NCBI GenBank assembly: GCA_042095835.1
Contig: JBELML010000011.1
Coordinates: 1 to 64,000, forward strand
Direction of reading: 5' to 3'
Source: DATFKA01 sp042095835
GTDB taxonomy: Bacteria; Bacteroidota; Bacteroidia; Chitinophagales; Saprospiraceae
Length of the DNA: 64,000 bases
A program made the position numbers and the translations under genes. Every line of letters starts with the position of its first letter. Position 1 is the first letter of the stretch. The notes below the pieces were generated by a model. It was not told the DNA's origin and made no database searches. It was given only the letters and a program-made list of their open reading frames with translations. Below are positions 1 to 8,527 of the stretch, in pieces.

Positions 1-152
1 CGCTCCGCTCAGACAATGCCTAGGCGGCATCCCGCACTTCACTTATCACCTTTTTTGCACTTAATTTCGAGAAATAACCATTCCTTTTTAAGTTTTTATT
101 TTAATGCGTTTGCCCTATTCCAAGATGCTGTAAAGATTCGCTGGTTCTAAGA

Positions 153-1721
153 TCATCCATCAGAGCTACTTAGACTCATCATACGGTCCTTGAATTTCTC
201 TTGGGTGATCTGCTGAACGGTTTTTCCAGAAATTTTACTTTCCAGCCAGGAGATAATATCTAAGTAGAGAAATGGCCTACGCTCAAAGGGATCATCCTGA
301 AGCTCCAACAGTTTTTCTCGAAGTTCAATAAAGGCTTGTTTCAAATCGGCCTCCCTGATTCGCGGAAGCCTACGAAGGAAACGGAAGATTTCTTTTTGTA
401 CAGCGCCTAAGTCTCCCATTTTTCCGAGAAAACGGTAAACCGATTTCACTTGGTACTCAACAAGTTGTGCATTACCCAATTCAAAATGAGCTATCAAATT
501 GAGAATTCTAGAAAAGCTTTGAATATCTGTTCTATAGTCAGGATTTTTCTGATTAATGATCAAATTAAGGTAAGTAATGGCACTATCATTATCACCACTC
601 CCAAAGTAGAGGCAAGCAATTCTATAATAAAAGAGCATGACCCTGTGATCATCCCAGCCGTATTCGTCCTTATCTATTTTTTCTACCAGCTCTGGTACAA
701 GTTCGGTGCCTTCGCTAAAGGTACCTCGCAAGAAATGCAGTTTGATCTGGTGGATATATTTATATAAATAATAAAGGCCTTCTACATTTTTTCTGGAGGT
801 GACATCTAATTTATTAGGCAGGTCATTCAGTTCGCCCAAAACCGTCTCCAGTTTCTCAAAATGCAAGGCATTATACAGCGAACTCAATAAATTGTGCAAA
901 GACTTTAGGTATAATGAGGTATGGGCCTGAATCTTCTCCGGCTCCTGTCTAAATAAATCTACCCACTTCTGGGCCCAACGGTAACAGAGGGCAAATTCCT
1001 GTGTCATCATAAAATACCAGACTTGCGCCTGGCAGTAATGAAGGCGGCTCATGAAATCTAGCTCATTATAATCGTAGTTTGGCAAGTTAGATTTAAAGAA
1101 TTCTTTTAAGAAGTAGTAGTCCTTTTCGTCCTTGACATAACCAACGCGTAAATAAAGCCCATAAAGTTGGAGTGCCAGGTTAGAGAGTTGGTTAGATCTA
1201 CTAATTTTGGTAGAAAGTTCCTCAGCCTCCTGAGAAAGTGCCTCTGCCCTGCCAGCCAAGCTCCTGGTGATGTATTGAGCCTCAATATGTTTCTCAAACT
1301 CTAATATCTCCAGATTTAAAGGATGATAACTAGCTTGTGCCGCCTTATTCTTTGCTTTGGATAAGACATCCAGGCTTTGGCGATAGAGTCCTTTATCATA
1401 AAGCACCCTAGCATAGTCCATCATCTCTCGGATTTGTATATCCGGAGCACTTTTAGTAGCCAGCAACCGTAAACTAATCAATAGCTGCTTGTACAAATGC
1501 GCCTTCAAATTGGACAGTTGTCTTTTTTTAATTCCAGGTAGACGTTTGAGGATTAGCTCCTCATCATATTCATTTCTTTTCTCCAAAAAATCGAAGAGTT
1601 GTAGAAAGAGAATTTCCTCGGAAGCTTGGTTCCTTTTTACAAAAAGTCTAAAGTGCCGCTTTTCGGCCCTGGTAAGCGAATTGATTAATTGAATTAAGTC
1701 GTCGGTTTTTTGTTTAGGCAT
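153..1721 (-). CDS. Conserved hypothetical protein, helical TPR-like
   Basis: A 522-residue protein without signal peptide or membrane segment. It is almost entirely predicted helix with many paired aromatic and leucine residues, which suggests a cytoplasmic TPR-like solenoid; I do not recognise a named family. The first 40 residues are charged and contain RAEKRHFRLF, and the tail (about 495-522) is polar. The start at 1721 is the first ATG and precedes the conserved-looking N-terminus. It is divergent from leuA, with about 215 bases between them, and reads off towards the left window edge. Function is unknown; a scaffold role is only an inference from fold. Confidence 0.7.
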   Translation of the reverse strand: MPKQKTDDLIQLINSLTRAEKRHFRLFVKRNQASEEILFLQLFDFLEKRNEYDEELILKRLPGIKKRQLSNLKAHLYKQLLISLRLLATKSAPDIQIREMMDYARVLYDKGLYRQSLDVLSKAKNKAAQASYHPLNLEILEFEKHIEAQYITRSLAGRAEALSQEAEELSTKISRSNQLSNLALQLYGLYLRVGYVKDEKDYYFLKEFFKSNLPNYDYNELDFMSRLHYCQAQVWYFMMTQEFALCYRWAQKWVDLFRQEPEKIQAHTSLYLKSLHNLLSSLYNALHFEKLETVLGELNDLPNKLDVTSRKNVEGLYYLYKYIHQIKLHFLRGTFSEGTELVPELVEKIDKDEYGWDDHRVMLFYYRIACLYFGSGDNDSAITYLNLIINQKNPDYRTDIQSFSRILNLIAHFELGNAQLVEYQVKSVYRFLGKMGDLGAVQKEIFRFLRRLPRIREADLKQAFIELREKLLELQDDPFERRPFLYLDIISWLESKISGKTVQQITQEKFKDRMMSLSSSDG

Positions 1722-1834
1722 TGTAACTCTAACCTTTTTAAATAGCTAATAATCAGTATCTTAAAAAAAGAGGTATTCTTTGTTGTCTTGTAAGAATTAC
1801 CTATTTTTTATTTATGGCGCCTAGCCAACCACTC

Positions 1835-1842
1835 TATATTTG
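1835..1842 (+). promoter_or_regulatory. Putative Bacteroidota-type promoter (-7 element) for leuA
   Basis: TATATTTG matches the Bacteroidota -7 consensus TAnnTTTG exactly. A TTTA at 1811-1814, 20 bases upstream, fits the -33 element (TTTG) at three of four positions. Transcription would begin near 1849, leaving a leader of roughly 90 bases before the preferred leuA ATG. Confidence 0.45.
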
Positions 1843-1937
1843 ATGTTAAACACCCTAAGAGGAAAATACGAAATCATCTTGACTTCCATTGACCTTCCTA
1901 AATGGCGTTTAACAAACATACAAAAATATTCAAAATC

Positions 1938-3098
1938 ATGGCTTCTAACCGGATTCACATTTTTGACACAACCCTAAGAGATGGAGAGCAAGTTCCTGGA
2001 TGTAAACTCATTACTGAACAAAAAGTAGAAATTGCTCGCCACCTGGAAAAACTCGGGGTCGATGTTATCGAAGCCGGGTTCCCTATTTCTAGTCCAGGAG
2101 ACTTCAGAAGTGTACAGGCAATTTGTGAGGCAGTAACTAATGTGACCGTCTGTGGACTTTCCAGAAGTGTTGAAAAAGATATCAAGCGGGCTGCAGAAGC
2201 TTTAGAAAAAGCCAAAAGACCAAGGATACACACTGGCATTGGCACCTCCGACTCTCACATCAAATACAAATTCAAAACTAACAGAGAAAAGATTATTGAG
2301 CGAGCAGTCTCTGCTGTAAAATACGCCAAGTCTTTTGTGGAGGATGTAGAGTTCTATGCAGAAGATGCTGGTCGGACAGACAATGAATTTCTAGCACAAG
2401 TTATCGAAGCCGTAGTGGCAGCTGGTGCCACAGTCCTAAATATTCCAGATACAACGGGCTACTGTTTACCGGAGGAATACGGCCAAAAGATCAAATACTT
2501 ATACGAAAATGTAAAAGGTATTCACAAAGCCACTATCTCGACCCATTGCCACAATGATCTAGGACTGGCTACCGCCAATTCAATTGCAGGTATTCAAAAT
2601 GGTGCGCGCCAAATCGAGTGTACTATCAATGGTATCGGTGAGCGTGCAGGGAATACCTCCTTAGAAGAGGTCGTCATGATCATGAAGCAGCATCCTGCAC
2701 TCAACTTTGAGACTGGTATTAATACTCAATTACTCAATCCGATGAGTCATTTGGTGAGTGATCGTATGGGTATGGTCGTACAACCGAATAAAGCAATCGT
2801 AGGAGCCAATGCCTTTGCCCATTCCTCTGGAATCCACCAAGATGGTGTTATCAAACAAAGAGAGACCTACGAAATCATCAACCCACTTGATGTAGGTGTG
2901 GATCAATCTAAAATCGTACTTACTGCCCGTAGCGGAAGAGCGGCGCTAGCCTATAGAGCAAAAAATCTTGGCTATAACTTGACAAAATTGGAGTTAGACG
3001 CTGTTTATCAACGCTTCTTGGAGGTAGCCGATCGCAAGAAGGAAGTACAAGATGATGATTTACACGGTATCATGAAGTTGGAAAAGGTGACGGCTTAG
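1938..3098 (+). CDS. leuA: 2-isopropylmalate synthase, short form
   Basis: Condenses acetyl-CoA with 2-oxoisovalerate, the first committed step of leucine synthesis. The TIM-barrel HMGL-like domain shows DTTLRDGEQ (residues 10-18; catalytic Arg14 and metal ligand Asp15), the metal-binding HCHND (His203 and His205) and GIGERAGN near 232-239, then HQDG in the linker. At about 386 residues it ends after the linker subdomains and lacks the leucine-binding C-terminal regulatory domain of the 500-residue form; short forms occur in Bacteroidota. An in-frame ATG at 1902 would add 12 residues, but the conserved N-terminus starts at 1938. No leuB, leuC or leuD lies nearby. A 68-base gap with a stem-loop separates it from the next gene. 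Confidence 0.92.
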   Translation: MASNRIHIFDTTLRDGEQVPGCKLITEQKVEIARHLEKLGVDVIEAGFPISSPGDFRSVQAICEAVTNVTVCGLSRSVEKDIKRAAEALEKAKRPRIHTGIGTSDSHIKYKFKTNREKIIERAVSAVKYAKSFVEDVEFYAEDAGRTDNEFLAQVIEAVVAAGATVLNIPDTTGYCLPEEYGQKIKYLYENVKGIHKATISTHCHNDLGLATANSIAGIQNGARQIECTINGIGERAGNTSLEEVVMIMKQHPALNFETGINTQLLNPMSHLVSDRMGMVVQPNKAIVGANAFAHSSGIHQDGVIKQRETYEIINPLDVGVDQSKIVLTARSGRAALAYRAKNLGYNLTKLELDAVYQRFLEVADRKKEVQDDDLHGIMKLEKVTA

Positions 3099-3110
3099 AT
3101 TTGATTAAGG

Positions 3111-3155
3111 TTGATTTTAGGGTTCCAGAACTTTACCTTTGGACTCTAAAATCAA
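3111..3155 (+). repeat. Inverted repeat (stem-loop) between leuA and the phosphatase gene
   Basis: Arms 3111-3127 and 3140-3155 pair over about 15 positions with a single irregularity (TTGATTTTAG is perfectly mirrored by CTAAAATCAA), with a loop of about 12 bases. No T-run follows, so it is not a classic terminator; it may be an attenuating or mRNA-stabilising hairpin. Confidence 0.6.
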
Positions 3156-3166
3156 GCCAAACAACA

Positions 3167-3799
3167 ATGACACAAAAAACTATCCACATTGTCCGACACG
3201 GACAAACCGATTTCAATAAACATAAAATTGTTCAAGGCAGTGGCGTCAACTCCAGCCTTAATGAAACGGGGCGCAAGCAAGCTAATGCCTTCTTCCAAAA
3301 ATACCAGAACATTGGTTTTGAAGTAGTCTTGACTTCAAAGTTGGTACGTACGCATGAAACGATGGCTCCATTCATTCAGCAAGGCTTATCCTGGGAGCAA
3401 TTTGGAGAAATTGACGAAATGAGTTGGGGTGCTCACGAAGGCAAACAAAGTAACCCTGCAATGATAGAAGAATACCGCTGGATGATTGAGCAGTGGAAAT
3501 CAGGCAATTACCAAGTCGGTATTTCTGGTGGCGAAACCGCTCTAGACTTAGCAAAACGTATTCAGACCTTTGTAGATCACCTCAAGCAAAGACCAGAAGA
3601 AAAGATCTTGGTTTGTAGTCATGGTAGAGCCATGCGCTGCCTCATGGCCCTGCTTAGGCAAGAGGAGCTACTACACATGGAACAATACCATCATTCTAAT
3701 ACGGGCCTCTACTTGGTAGACTATCAGCCTGATGAATTCACCTTTCAGCTTAAGAATGATACTAGTCATTTCTTATTAGATCCTTCATTGACAAATTGA
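3167..3799 (+). CDS. Histidine phosphatase family protein
   Basis: A 210-residue member of the phosphoglycerate-mutase-like histidine phosphatases, cytoplasmic. The nucleophile motif RHG is at residues 10-12 (His11), with a likely Arg61, a proton-donor candidate near Glu84, and the second catalytic histidine in CSHGRAM (His152). The ATG at 3167 places RHG at the usual distance from the start; an upstream TTG at 3101 would add 22 atypical residues. It follows leuA on the same strand after a stem-loop. The substrate cannot be told from sequence. Its last 34 bases overlap the 3' end of the convergent Rieske gene. Confidence 0.85.
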   Translation: MTQKTIHIVRHGQTDFNKHKIVQGSGVNSSLNETGRKQANAFFQKYQNIGFEVVLTSKLVRTHETMAPFIQQGLSWEQFGEIDEMSWGAHEGKQSNPAMIEEYRWMIEQWKSGNYQVGISGGETALDLAKRIQTFVDHLKQRPEEKILVCSHGRAMRCLMALLRQEELLHMEQYHHSNTGLYLVDYQPDEFTFQLKNDTSHFLLDPSLTN

Positions 3800-4869
3800 G
3801 CCAGGAGGCGATGAAAATGATGTACACCTTGCTCTCTTTTTGGGGAAAATCGTCCAGATTGATAGTAGGCACTTTGGATGCCTTGGTAAACGCCTTCTAC
3901 CACAAATTCATCTTCTCGTTCGACCTTATCTAGATCGGCACCAGCACCTTGATCCAGTTTGGATGGATCAAAAACATAACTTAAAAACGACACCCTCGTC
4001 CGATTGATACTGATGGGTTTCACGATATTGATAGATAGCCCCCAAGGATAAAAATTAAACATCATATTTGGGAATATCCAATAATAGTATCCTGCAACCT
4101 TCCGCCCATAATCGGGGTGCCCAGAAGGTAGATCAAAGACCTCAAGTGCATCATCGGTATAACCAATTTGCAGATTGAAATAATCGTAAATTTCCGTCTT
4201 ATAGGCATCATAATCGATCACGGCATTTAAGCCCTGATGTACAAAGGGAATGTGGAAGCCTTCCAGGTAATTATCACAATACAAGGCCCAATGTGCTTTC
4301 ACCAAATAATCTTTTGATCGTTCTTGATCGAGTTTCATCTCGTCTAATGGGAGAAAACCGATTCTTTCTTCCATTTTATTTAAAATGGCTCTTAAATCAA
4401 AGCTAGGTGATAATCCGACAAACAATAATTGCTTCCATGATTGTAATGGAAAGGATTTAAGATGGTCACAAGGAGCTGGAAAATTTTCTACCTCTTCAAA
4501 TTCTGGCATATACTGAAACTGCCCATCCAAATGAAAACGCCTTCCGTGGTACAGACAGCTTAGCCTACGCTGCTGGCCTGGATGGTGGACGACAATGTTA
4601 CCTCGATGAGTGCATACATTCGAAAGGCAATGGATCGCTCCATTTTTGTCTTTAGATAACACAAGTGGTTCTGAAAGGAAGCCATCCAAATAAGCAATAG
4701 GATAGGCATATTGATCAAAAGGTAATAAGCTATGGTCTCCAACCCACTGCCAACTCCTTCTAAAAATGGAGTCTTTTAGGGACTGGAACAAGAGTTCATC
4801 TTTGTAAAAATCAGATGGCAGAGTACGCGCTTTTTTAATATCGCCATCTACGTAGAAATTGTAATTCAT
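3766..4869 (-). CDS. Rieske [2Fe-2S] aromatic-ring-hydroxylating-type oxygenase, alpha subunit
   Basis: A 367-residue Rieske non-haem iron oxygenase. The Rieske cluster ligands are Cys86-X-His88 (CTHRG) and Cys105-X2-His108 (CLYHG). The catalytic domain carries DNYLEGFHIPFVH (residues 199-211), giving iron ligands His206 and His211, with an acidic third ligand probably near Asp320. The C-terminal pattern (GRFSPKRE, then HHFHRLL) resembles the choline monooxygenase and quaternary-amine demethylase branch rather than naphthalene-type dioxygenases, but the substrate is unknown. No ferredoxin or reductase partner is adjacent. It is divergent from the permease gene and overlaps the phosphatase 3' end by 34 bases. 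Confidence 0.85.
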   Translation of the reverse strand: MNYNFYVDGDIKKARTLPSDFYKDELLFQSLKDSIFRRSWQWVGDHSLLPFDQYAYPIAYLDGFLSEPLVLSKDKNGAIHCLSNVCTHRGNIVVHHPGQQRRLSCLYHGRRFHLDGQFQYMPEFEEVENFPAPCDHLKSFPLQSWKQLLFVGLSPSFDLRAILNKMEERIGFLPLDEMKLDQERSKDYLVKAHWALYCDNYLEGFHIPFVHQGLNAVIDYDAYKTEIYDYFNLQIGYTDDALEVFDLPSGHPDYGRKVAGYYYWIFPNMMFNFYPWGLSINIVKPISINRTRVSFLSYVFDPSKLDQGAGADLDKVEREDEFVVEGVYQGIQSAYYQSGRFSPKREQGVHHFHRLLAQFVNEGSNKK

Positions 4870-5005
4870 CTGTTAAAAATTTATGCAAATGCTTGAAAGC
4901 TAATTTTTTGCAGAAATTTTTAACATCTGCAACCGCTTCGCTTTATTCACTTACGTTTTAATGGTTTTAAAGGTTTTAAAGGAGTTCATGAATCTTCGAT
5001 TGCGC

Positions 5006-5058
5006 ATGAATTTTTTTAATCATCATCCTTTAGTGAACTTATGATTAAAAAAGTTCAT
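5006..5058. repeat. Inverted repeat with alternative pairing upstream of the permease
   Basis: Arms 5006-5023 and 5041-5058 are complementary at 17 of 18 positions, the exception being a possible G-U pair, around a 17-base spacer. A second, mutually exclusive pair (TGAACTT at 5034-5040 with AAGTTCA at 5051-5057) uses the same right arm. It lies in the 280-base divergent gap between the Rieske gene and the permease, and could be an operator or a switching leader. Confidence 0.6.
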
Positions 5059-5149
5059 TCTCATTTCATGTGTAATAACTTATCTTGTTGAATAAAGCGT
5101 TCGCTGGGGAATTTTTGGTTTTTAGAAAATCAGTTTTACTATCAATAAT

Positions 5150-6457
5150 ATGCATAAACCACAAAAAATAGGTTTGGTTGGGGCCATTGCCCTAGTTATG
5201 GGAAATATGATCGGTGGTGGTATTTTTCTACTACCCTCTACCCTAGCCTCCTATGGAGGAATCAGTATGATTGGATGGGTATTCTCTGGTCTAGGTGTGC
5301 TATTGCTAGCCTATATTTTTAGCCAATTGAGTCAAATGGTAGGTAGTAAAGATGGTGGTCCTTATACCTATACTCGGGAAGGTTTTGGTGATTTTATGGG
5401 TTTTCTTATAGCCTGGGGTTATTGGGTGTCTATCTGGGTAGCCAATGCTGCGATTACGGTAGCTTTTGTAGGAGCAGTGAGTGTATTTTTTCCCATTTTA
5501 AAGGAGAATACCGCCATTGCTTTATTCTTTGGGCTAAGTACCATTTGGCTCCTTGTCTGGATCAACACCAGAGGTGTAAAGACCATTGAAGGTATACAAA
5601 TCATGACAACTATCCTAAAGATAGTGCCCATATTGTTAGTAAGCATAGGTGGCCTATTCTTTTTTAATCCAGAATATTTCCAGCCTTTCAATACCAGTAG
5701 TCACAGCGATCTCGGTGCCATACAACTTTCAGCCGCCGTCACCTTGTATGCTTTTTTAGGTTTTGAAAGTGCCACCATCCCGGTAGGTTTAATTGACAAA
5801 CCCAAGGTCAATATTCCCAAAGCTACAGTCTGGGGAACGCTTTTGACAGCCCTAGTCTATATTGTATGTACCTTTTCCATAATGGGGATGATTGAGCCGG
5901 GAACGCTCAAAGACGATCCTGCGCCTTTTGCCACAGCCGCTATACAAATCGGTGGCTCGGGTATGCGCTATTTCATTGCCGCCGGTGTTGCAATCGCTAC
6001 TTTCGGTGCATTAAATGGTTGGATGCTCATTTTGGGACAGATTCCTAAATCTATTGCTGAAGATGATTTATTTCCGAAGGTGTTTCGGCAGGTTAATGCC
6101 AAGGGAGTACCTGCTCGTGGTATTGTGATCGGGAGTTTGTTGGTGTCTCTGATTTTAGCGATGAATTACAGCGCTACCTTGGTCAAGCAATTCGAGTTTC
6201 TGACCTTGCTCACCACCTTATCGGTATTGACACCTTACCTGTTCTCTAGTGCGGCATATATCCTGCTAAGAATTAAACAAAAACCTGACAAAGGAATGCT
6301 AAAAACATACATCCTTTCTGGCCTCGCTTTTGTTTATTGTATGTGGTCAGTAATTGGAGCTGGCCAGGAAGTCGTTTTTTGGGGTTTTATCTTATTATTA
6401 CTTGGTGTACCCTTTTATCTTTACATTAAGATTAGTAAAGAAAATAATTCTCATTAG
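5150..6457 (+). CDS. APC-family amino acid/polyamine permease
   Basis: A 435-residue inner-membrane transporter with about 12 predicted helices. The first helix has the APC signature GNMIGGGIF (18-26), the unwound substrate-binding stretch, and KDGGPYTYTREGFG (about 67-80) follows in the helix 2-3 loop. Overall it resembles the AdiC/PotE basic amino acid and polyamine antiporters, but no antiporter partner enzyme such as a decarboxylase is nearby, so substrate and mode are open. It is preceded by an inverted-repeat-rich leader and followed after 51 bases by mqnA. Confidence 0.87.
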   Translation: MHKPQKIGLVGAIALVMGNMIGGGIFLLPSTLASYGGISMIGWVFSGLGVLLLAYIFSQLSQMVGSKDGGPYTYTREGFGDFMGFLIAWGYWVSIWVANAAITVAFVGAVSVFFPILKENTAIALFFGLSTIWLLVWINTRGVKTIEGIQIMTTILKIVPILLVSIGGLFFFNPEYFQPFNTSSHSDLGAIQLSAAVTLYAFLGFESATIPVGLIDKPKVNIPKATVWGTLLTALVYIVCTFSIMGMIEPGTLKDDPAPFATAAIQIGGSGMRYFIAAGVAIATFGALNGWMLILGQIPKSIAEDDLFPKVFRQVNAKGVPARGIVIGSLLVSLILAMNYSATLVKQFEFLTLLTTLSVLTPYLFSSAAYILLRIKQKPDKGMLKTYILSGLAFVYCMWSVIGAGQEVVFWGFILLLLGVPFYLYIKISKENNSH

Positions 6458-6508
6458 TTCAGCTCCGCTGCCAAGGTTATGGCAGAGGTGGATTAAATCA
6501 ACAGCTCA

Positions 6509-7264
6509 TTGAGTAAATATAAAGCAACAGCAGTAAGCTATTTGAATACCAAACCATTACTATATGGTTTAGTGACGAATCCTGTTTTGGATCTAATGGA
6601 ATTACAAACCGATATTCCATCAGTTTGCGCTGATAAATTGATTAAACAGGAAGTAGACTTGGCATTAATCCCAGTCGCCGCGATTCCCAAGGTCCCCAAT
6701 GCGGAGATCATTTCTGATTATTGTATCGGAACCAAAGGCACGGTGAGAACGGTATGTATTTATAGCGATTGCCCCATTGAGGACATAGATGTGCTTTATT
6801 TAGATTATCATTCCAGGACTTCAGTAGCTTTGACCAAAATCCTGGTTGAAGAATATTGGAAAATCAAGCCACTACTTTTGGATGCTAGTCCAGGATATAT
6901 CGATAAAATCGAAGGCACTAGCGCAGGTTTAGTAATTGGCGATCGCACCATTGATTTAGAAAATCGTTTTAGCTACACCTATGATTTAGGTGAAATTTGG
7001 GAGCAACACACAGGGATGCCCTTTGTTTTTGCGGCCTGGGTGAGCAACAGAACACTAGACCCGGCCTTTATTAAGGCATTTAATGCCGCTTTGGATTATG
7101 GCCTAGCACATATCAATGAATTAATGCTCATTTTGCCAAGCCCCGCGCCTGGTTTTGATTTAAAAACCTATTTCACGCATTACATCAGCTATGAGCTTGA
7201 TCGCCCCAAAAGACAAGCATTAGACTTATTTTTAAATAAAATACAGGTGAATACCCTTGGATAA
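6509..7264 (+). CDS. mqnA: Chorismate dehydratase of the futalosine menaquinone pathway
   Basis: Converts chorismate to 3-enolpyruvylbenzoate, the first step of futalosine-route menaquinone synthesis. It has the periplasmic-binding-protein-like MqnA/MqnD fold with SYLNTKPL (10-17), ALIPVAAI (52-59), YCIGTKGTVRTV (71-82) and LDYHSRTSVAL (98-108). The start is TTG at 6509: an in-frame stop lies 15 bases upstream, and the next ATG (residue 30) would delete the conserved SYLNTKPL. Length (251 residues) is normal. Other mqn genes are not in the window. Its presence implies menaquinone respiration by the alternative pathway. Confidence 0.92.
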   Translation: MSKYKATAVSYLNTKPLLYGLVTNPVLDLMELQTDIPSVCADKLIKQEVDLALIPVAAIPKVPNAEIISDYCIGTKGTVRTVCIYSDCPIEDIDVLYLDYHSRTSVALTKILVEEYWKIKPLLLDASPGYIDKIEGTSAGLVIGDRTIDLENRFSYTYDLGEIWEQHTGMPFVFAAWVSNRTLDPAFIKAFNAALDYGLAHINELMLILPSPAPGFDLKTYFTHYISYELDRPKRQALDLFLNKIQVNTLG

Positions 7265-7323
7265 TCAAGCATCCAAGTAGGGATACCTAAAAAATTACAC
7301 ATCATCATAATATTTCAAGATAC

Positions 7324-7869
7324 ATGAATCTACAAACAGCCACTTTTGGCGGAGGTTGCTTTTGGTGCACTGAAGCCATGTTTAAGCAACTCATCGGTGT
7401 TGAGAAAGTTGTCTCTGGGTATTCAGGAGGAACAGCTGAAACCGCCACCTATGAGCAAGTTTGCTCCAAGACTACAGGTCATGCTGAAGTTATCCAGCTG
7501 GAATTTGATGCCGACAAAATTAGCTATGCAGAGCTTTTGGAGGTATTCTTTTCTACTCATGATCCAACCACCCTTAATCGCCAAGGTAATGATGTTGGGC
7601 CACAGTACAGATCTGCTATTTTTTATCATAATGAAGAGCAAAAAATTGCAGCTGAAAAAGCGAAACAAGAGCTTGCTCCACAAATCTGGGACGAGCCTAT
7701 CGTTACAGAGATCAGTCCCTTAGATGGTTTTTGGTCAGCAGAGGCTTATCACCACAATTACTATAATAATACAGGAGATCGTAATCCATACTGTACTTTT
7801 GTGATTACACCAAAGGTCTCCAAGTTCCGCAAAAAATTCGCGAATCGCTTGAAAAAGGAAACCTCTTAG
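7324..7869 (+). CDS. msrA: Peptide-methionine (S)-S-oxide reductase
   Basis: Repairs oxidised methionine (S-sulfoxide) in proteins, with thioredoxin as usual reductant. The active-site motif GCFWCTE is at residues 11-17, with nucleophilic Cys12, and the family signatures GYSGG, GHAEV and the AEAYHHNYY block follow. At 181 residues it is a single-domain MsrA without a fused MsrB. No signal peptide, so cytoplasmic. The gene stands alone, 59 bases after mqnA, and is followed by 658 bases without genes that hold a terminator-like hairpin. Confidence 0.95.
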   Translation: MNLQTATFGGGCFWCTEAMFKQLIGVEKVVSGYSGGTAETATYEQVCSKTTGHAEVIQLEFDADKISYAELLEVFFSTHDPTTLNRQGNDVGPQYRSAIFYHNEEQKIAAEKAKQELAPQIWDEPIVTEISPLDGFWSAEAYHHNYYNNTGDRNPYCTFVITPKVSKFRKKFANRLKKETS

Positions 7870-8527
7870 GATACAGAAGCTGTTTAAAGTTTCCTTGTTG
7901 GGCTATCAAAAACATCTTTTAAGGCTACTCTTTGTTAATCCCGGAGTGAATCCGGGACAGCTATGCGATGCATTGCTTACGTTTTTTGCCTCGATTGGCC
8001 TTAAAATACTGTTTTCTCGCCTGCAACAGAAAACCTTAGACAACTTCATAGTTTAAAACTCAAACTAAGTTACAAATCGGGCCAAATATCCAGGATTTTC
8101 TAAATCCCATGGTATTTGGCCTACTTTTTTCAAGCATAGTGCAAGCCCTACTGCCTTTCCTTTTTCTTCGCTCTACTTTTTCGGATCGTAAAAAGTTGTA
8201 TTTCTATTATCCTTCAGAACAATCTTATTCCTGTAAAAAGAATATCATTGTTTTATCATATTGCTAGTTTTTCAAAACCTACTACCTCTAATTGCCATTA
8301 GAAGAAATATCTAATTTATTTGCTTAAATTTAATTGTGCGATATAAAAAATTACAATTCATCAACATTTTGCCATATCCTTTGCTCATAGGTCTTCAGCA
8401 TGGTATTTTCCACCTCCGAAGAGAAGGAAACCGGTAAGATGGCTTTGTAATACATGAGCAACAAAAAGAATCACATTTAATGATAAGAAGTAGTTTTTCT
8501 ACTTCTCTATAAAACGAAGAACCACCT
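7870..8527. other. 658-base intergenic region with hairpins, no gene seen
   Basis: No credible coding region or tRNA is visible. Structured elements: a 7-bp hairpin at 7939-7957 (TCCCGGA/TCCGGGA), a 7-bp inverted repeat at 8011-8034 (GTTTTCT/AGAAAAC), the terminator-like hairpin 8080-8131, and an 8-bp hairpin with a five-T loop at 8486-8506 just upstream of pntAA. The pntAA promoter must lie here but I cannot place it with confidence. Confidence 0.6.
8080..8131 (+). terminator. Probable intrinsic terminator downstream of msrA
   Basis: A 9-bp perfect outer stem (GGCCAAATA at 8080-8088 with TATTTGGCC at 8113-8121) and a 6-bp inner stem (GGATTT/AAATCC) enclose a three-base loop, followed by a T-rich tail (TACTTTTTTC). 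It lies about 210 bases beyond the msrA stop, so it could also end an unrecognised transcript. Confidence 0.6.

Noticed and set aside
1..152. Small ATGCC/GGCAT hairpin at the left edge (16-30)
   Set aside because: Only a five-bp stem without a T-run; too weak to call a terminator.
450..767. 105-codon plus-strand frame inside the TPR-like gene
   Set aside because: Shadow of the minus-strand gene; low-complexity composition and no start context.
6461..6495. Possible hairpin between the permease and mqnA (CTGCC/GGCAG)
   Set aside because: The perfect core is five bp with mismatches outside it; not supported as a terminator or riboswitch.
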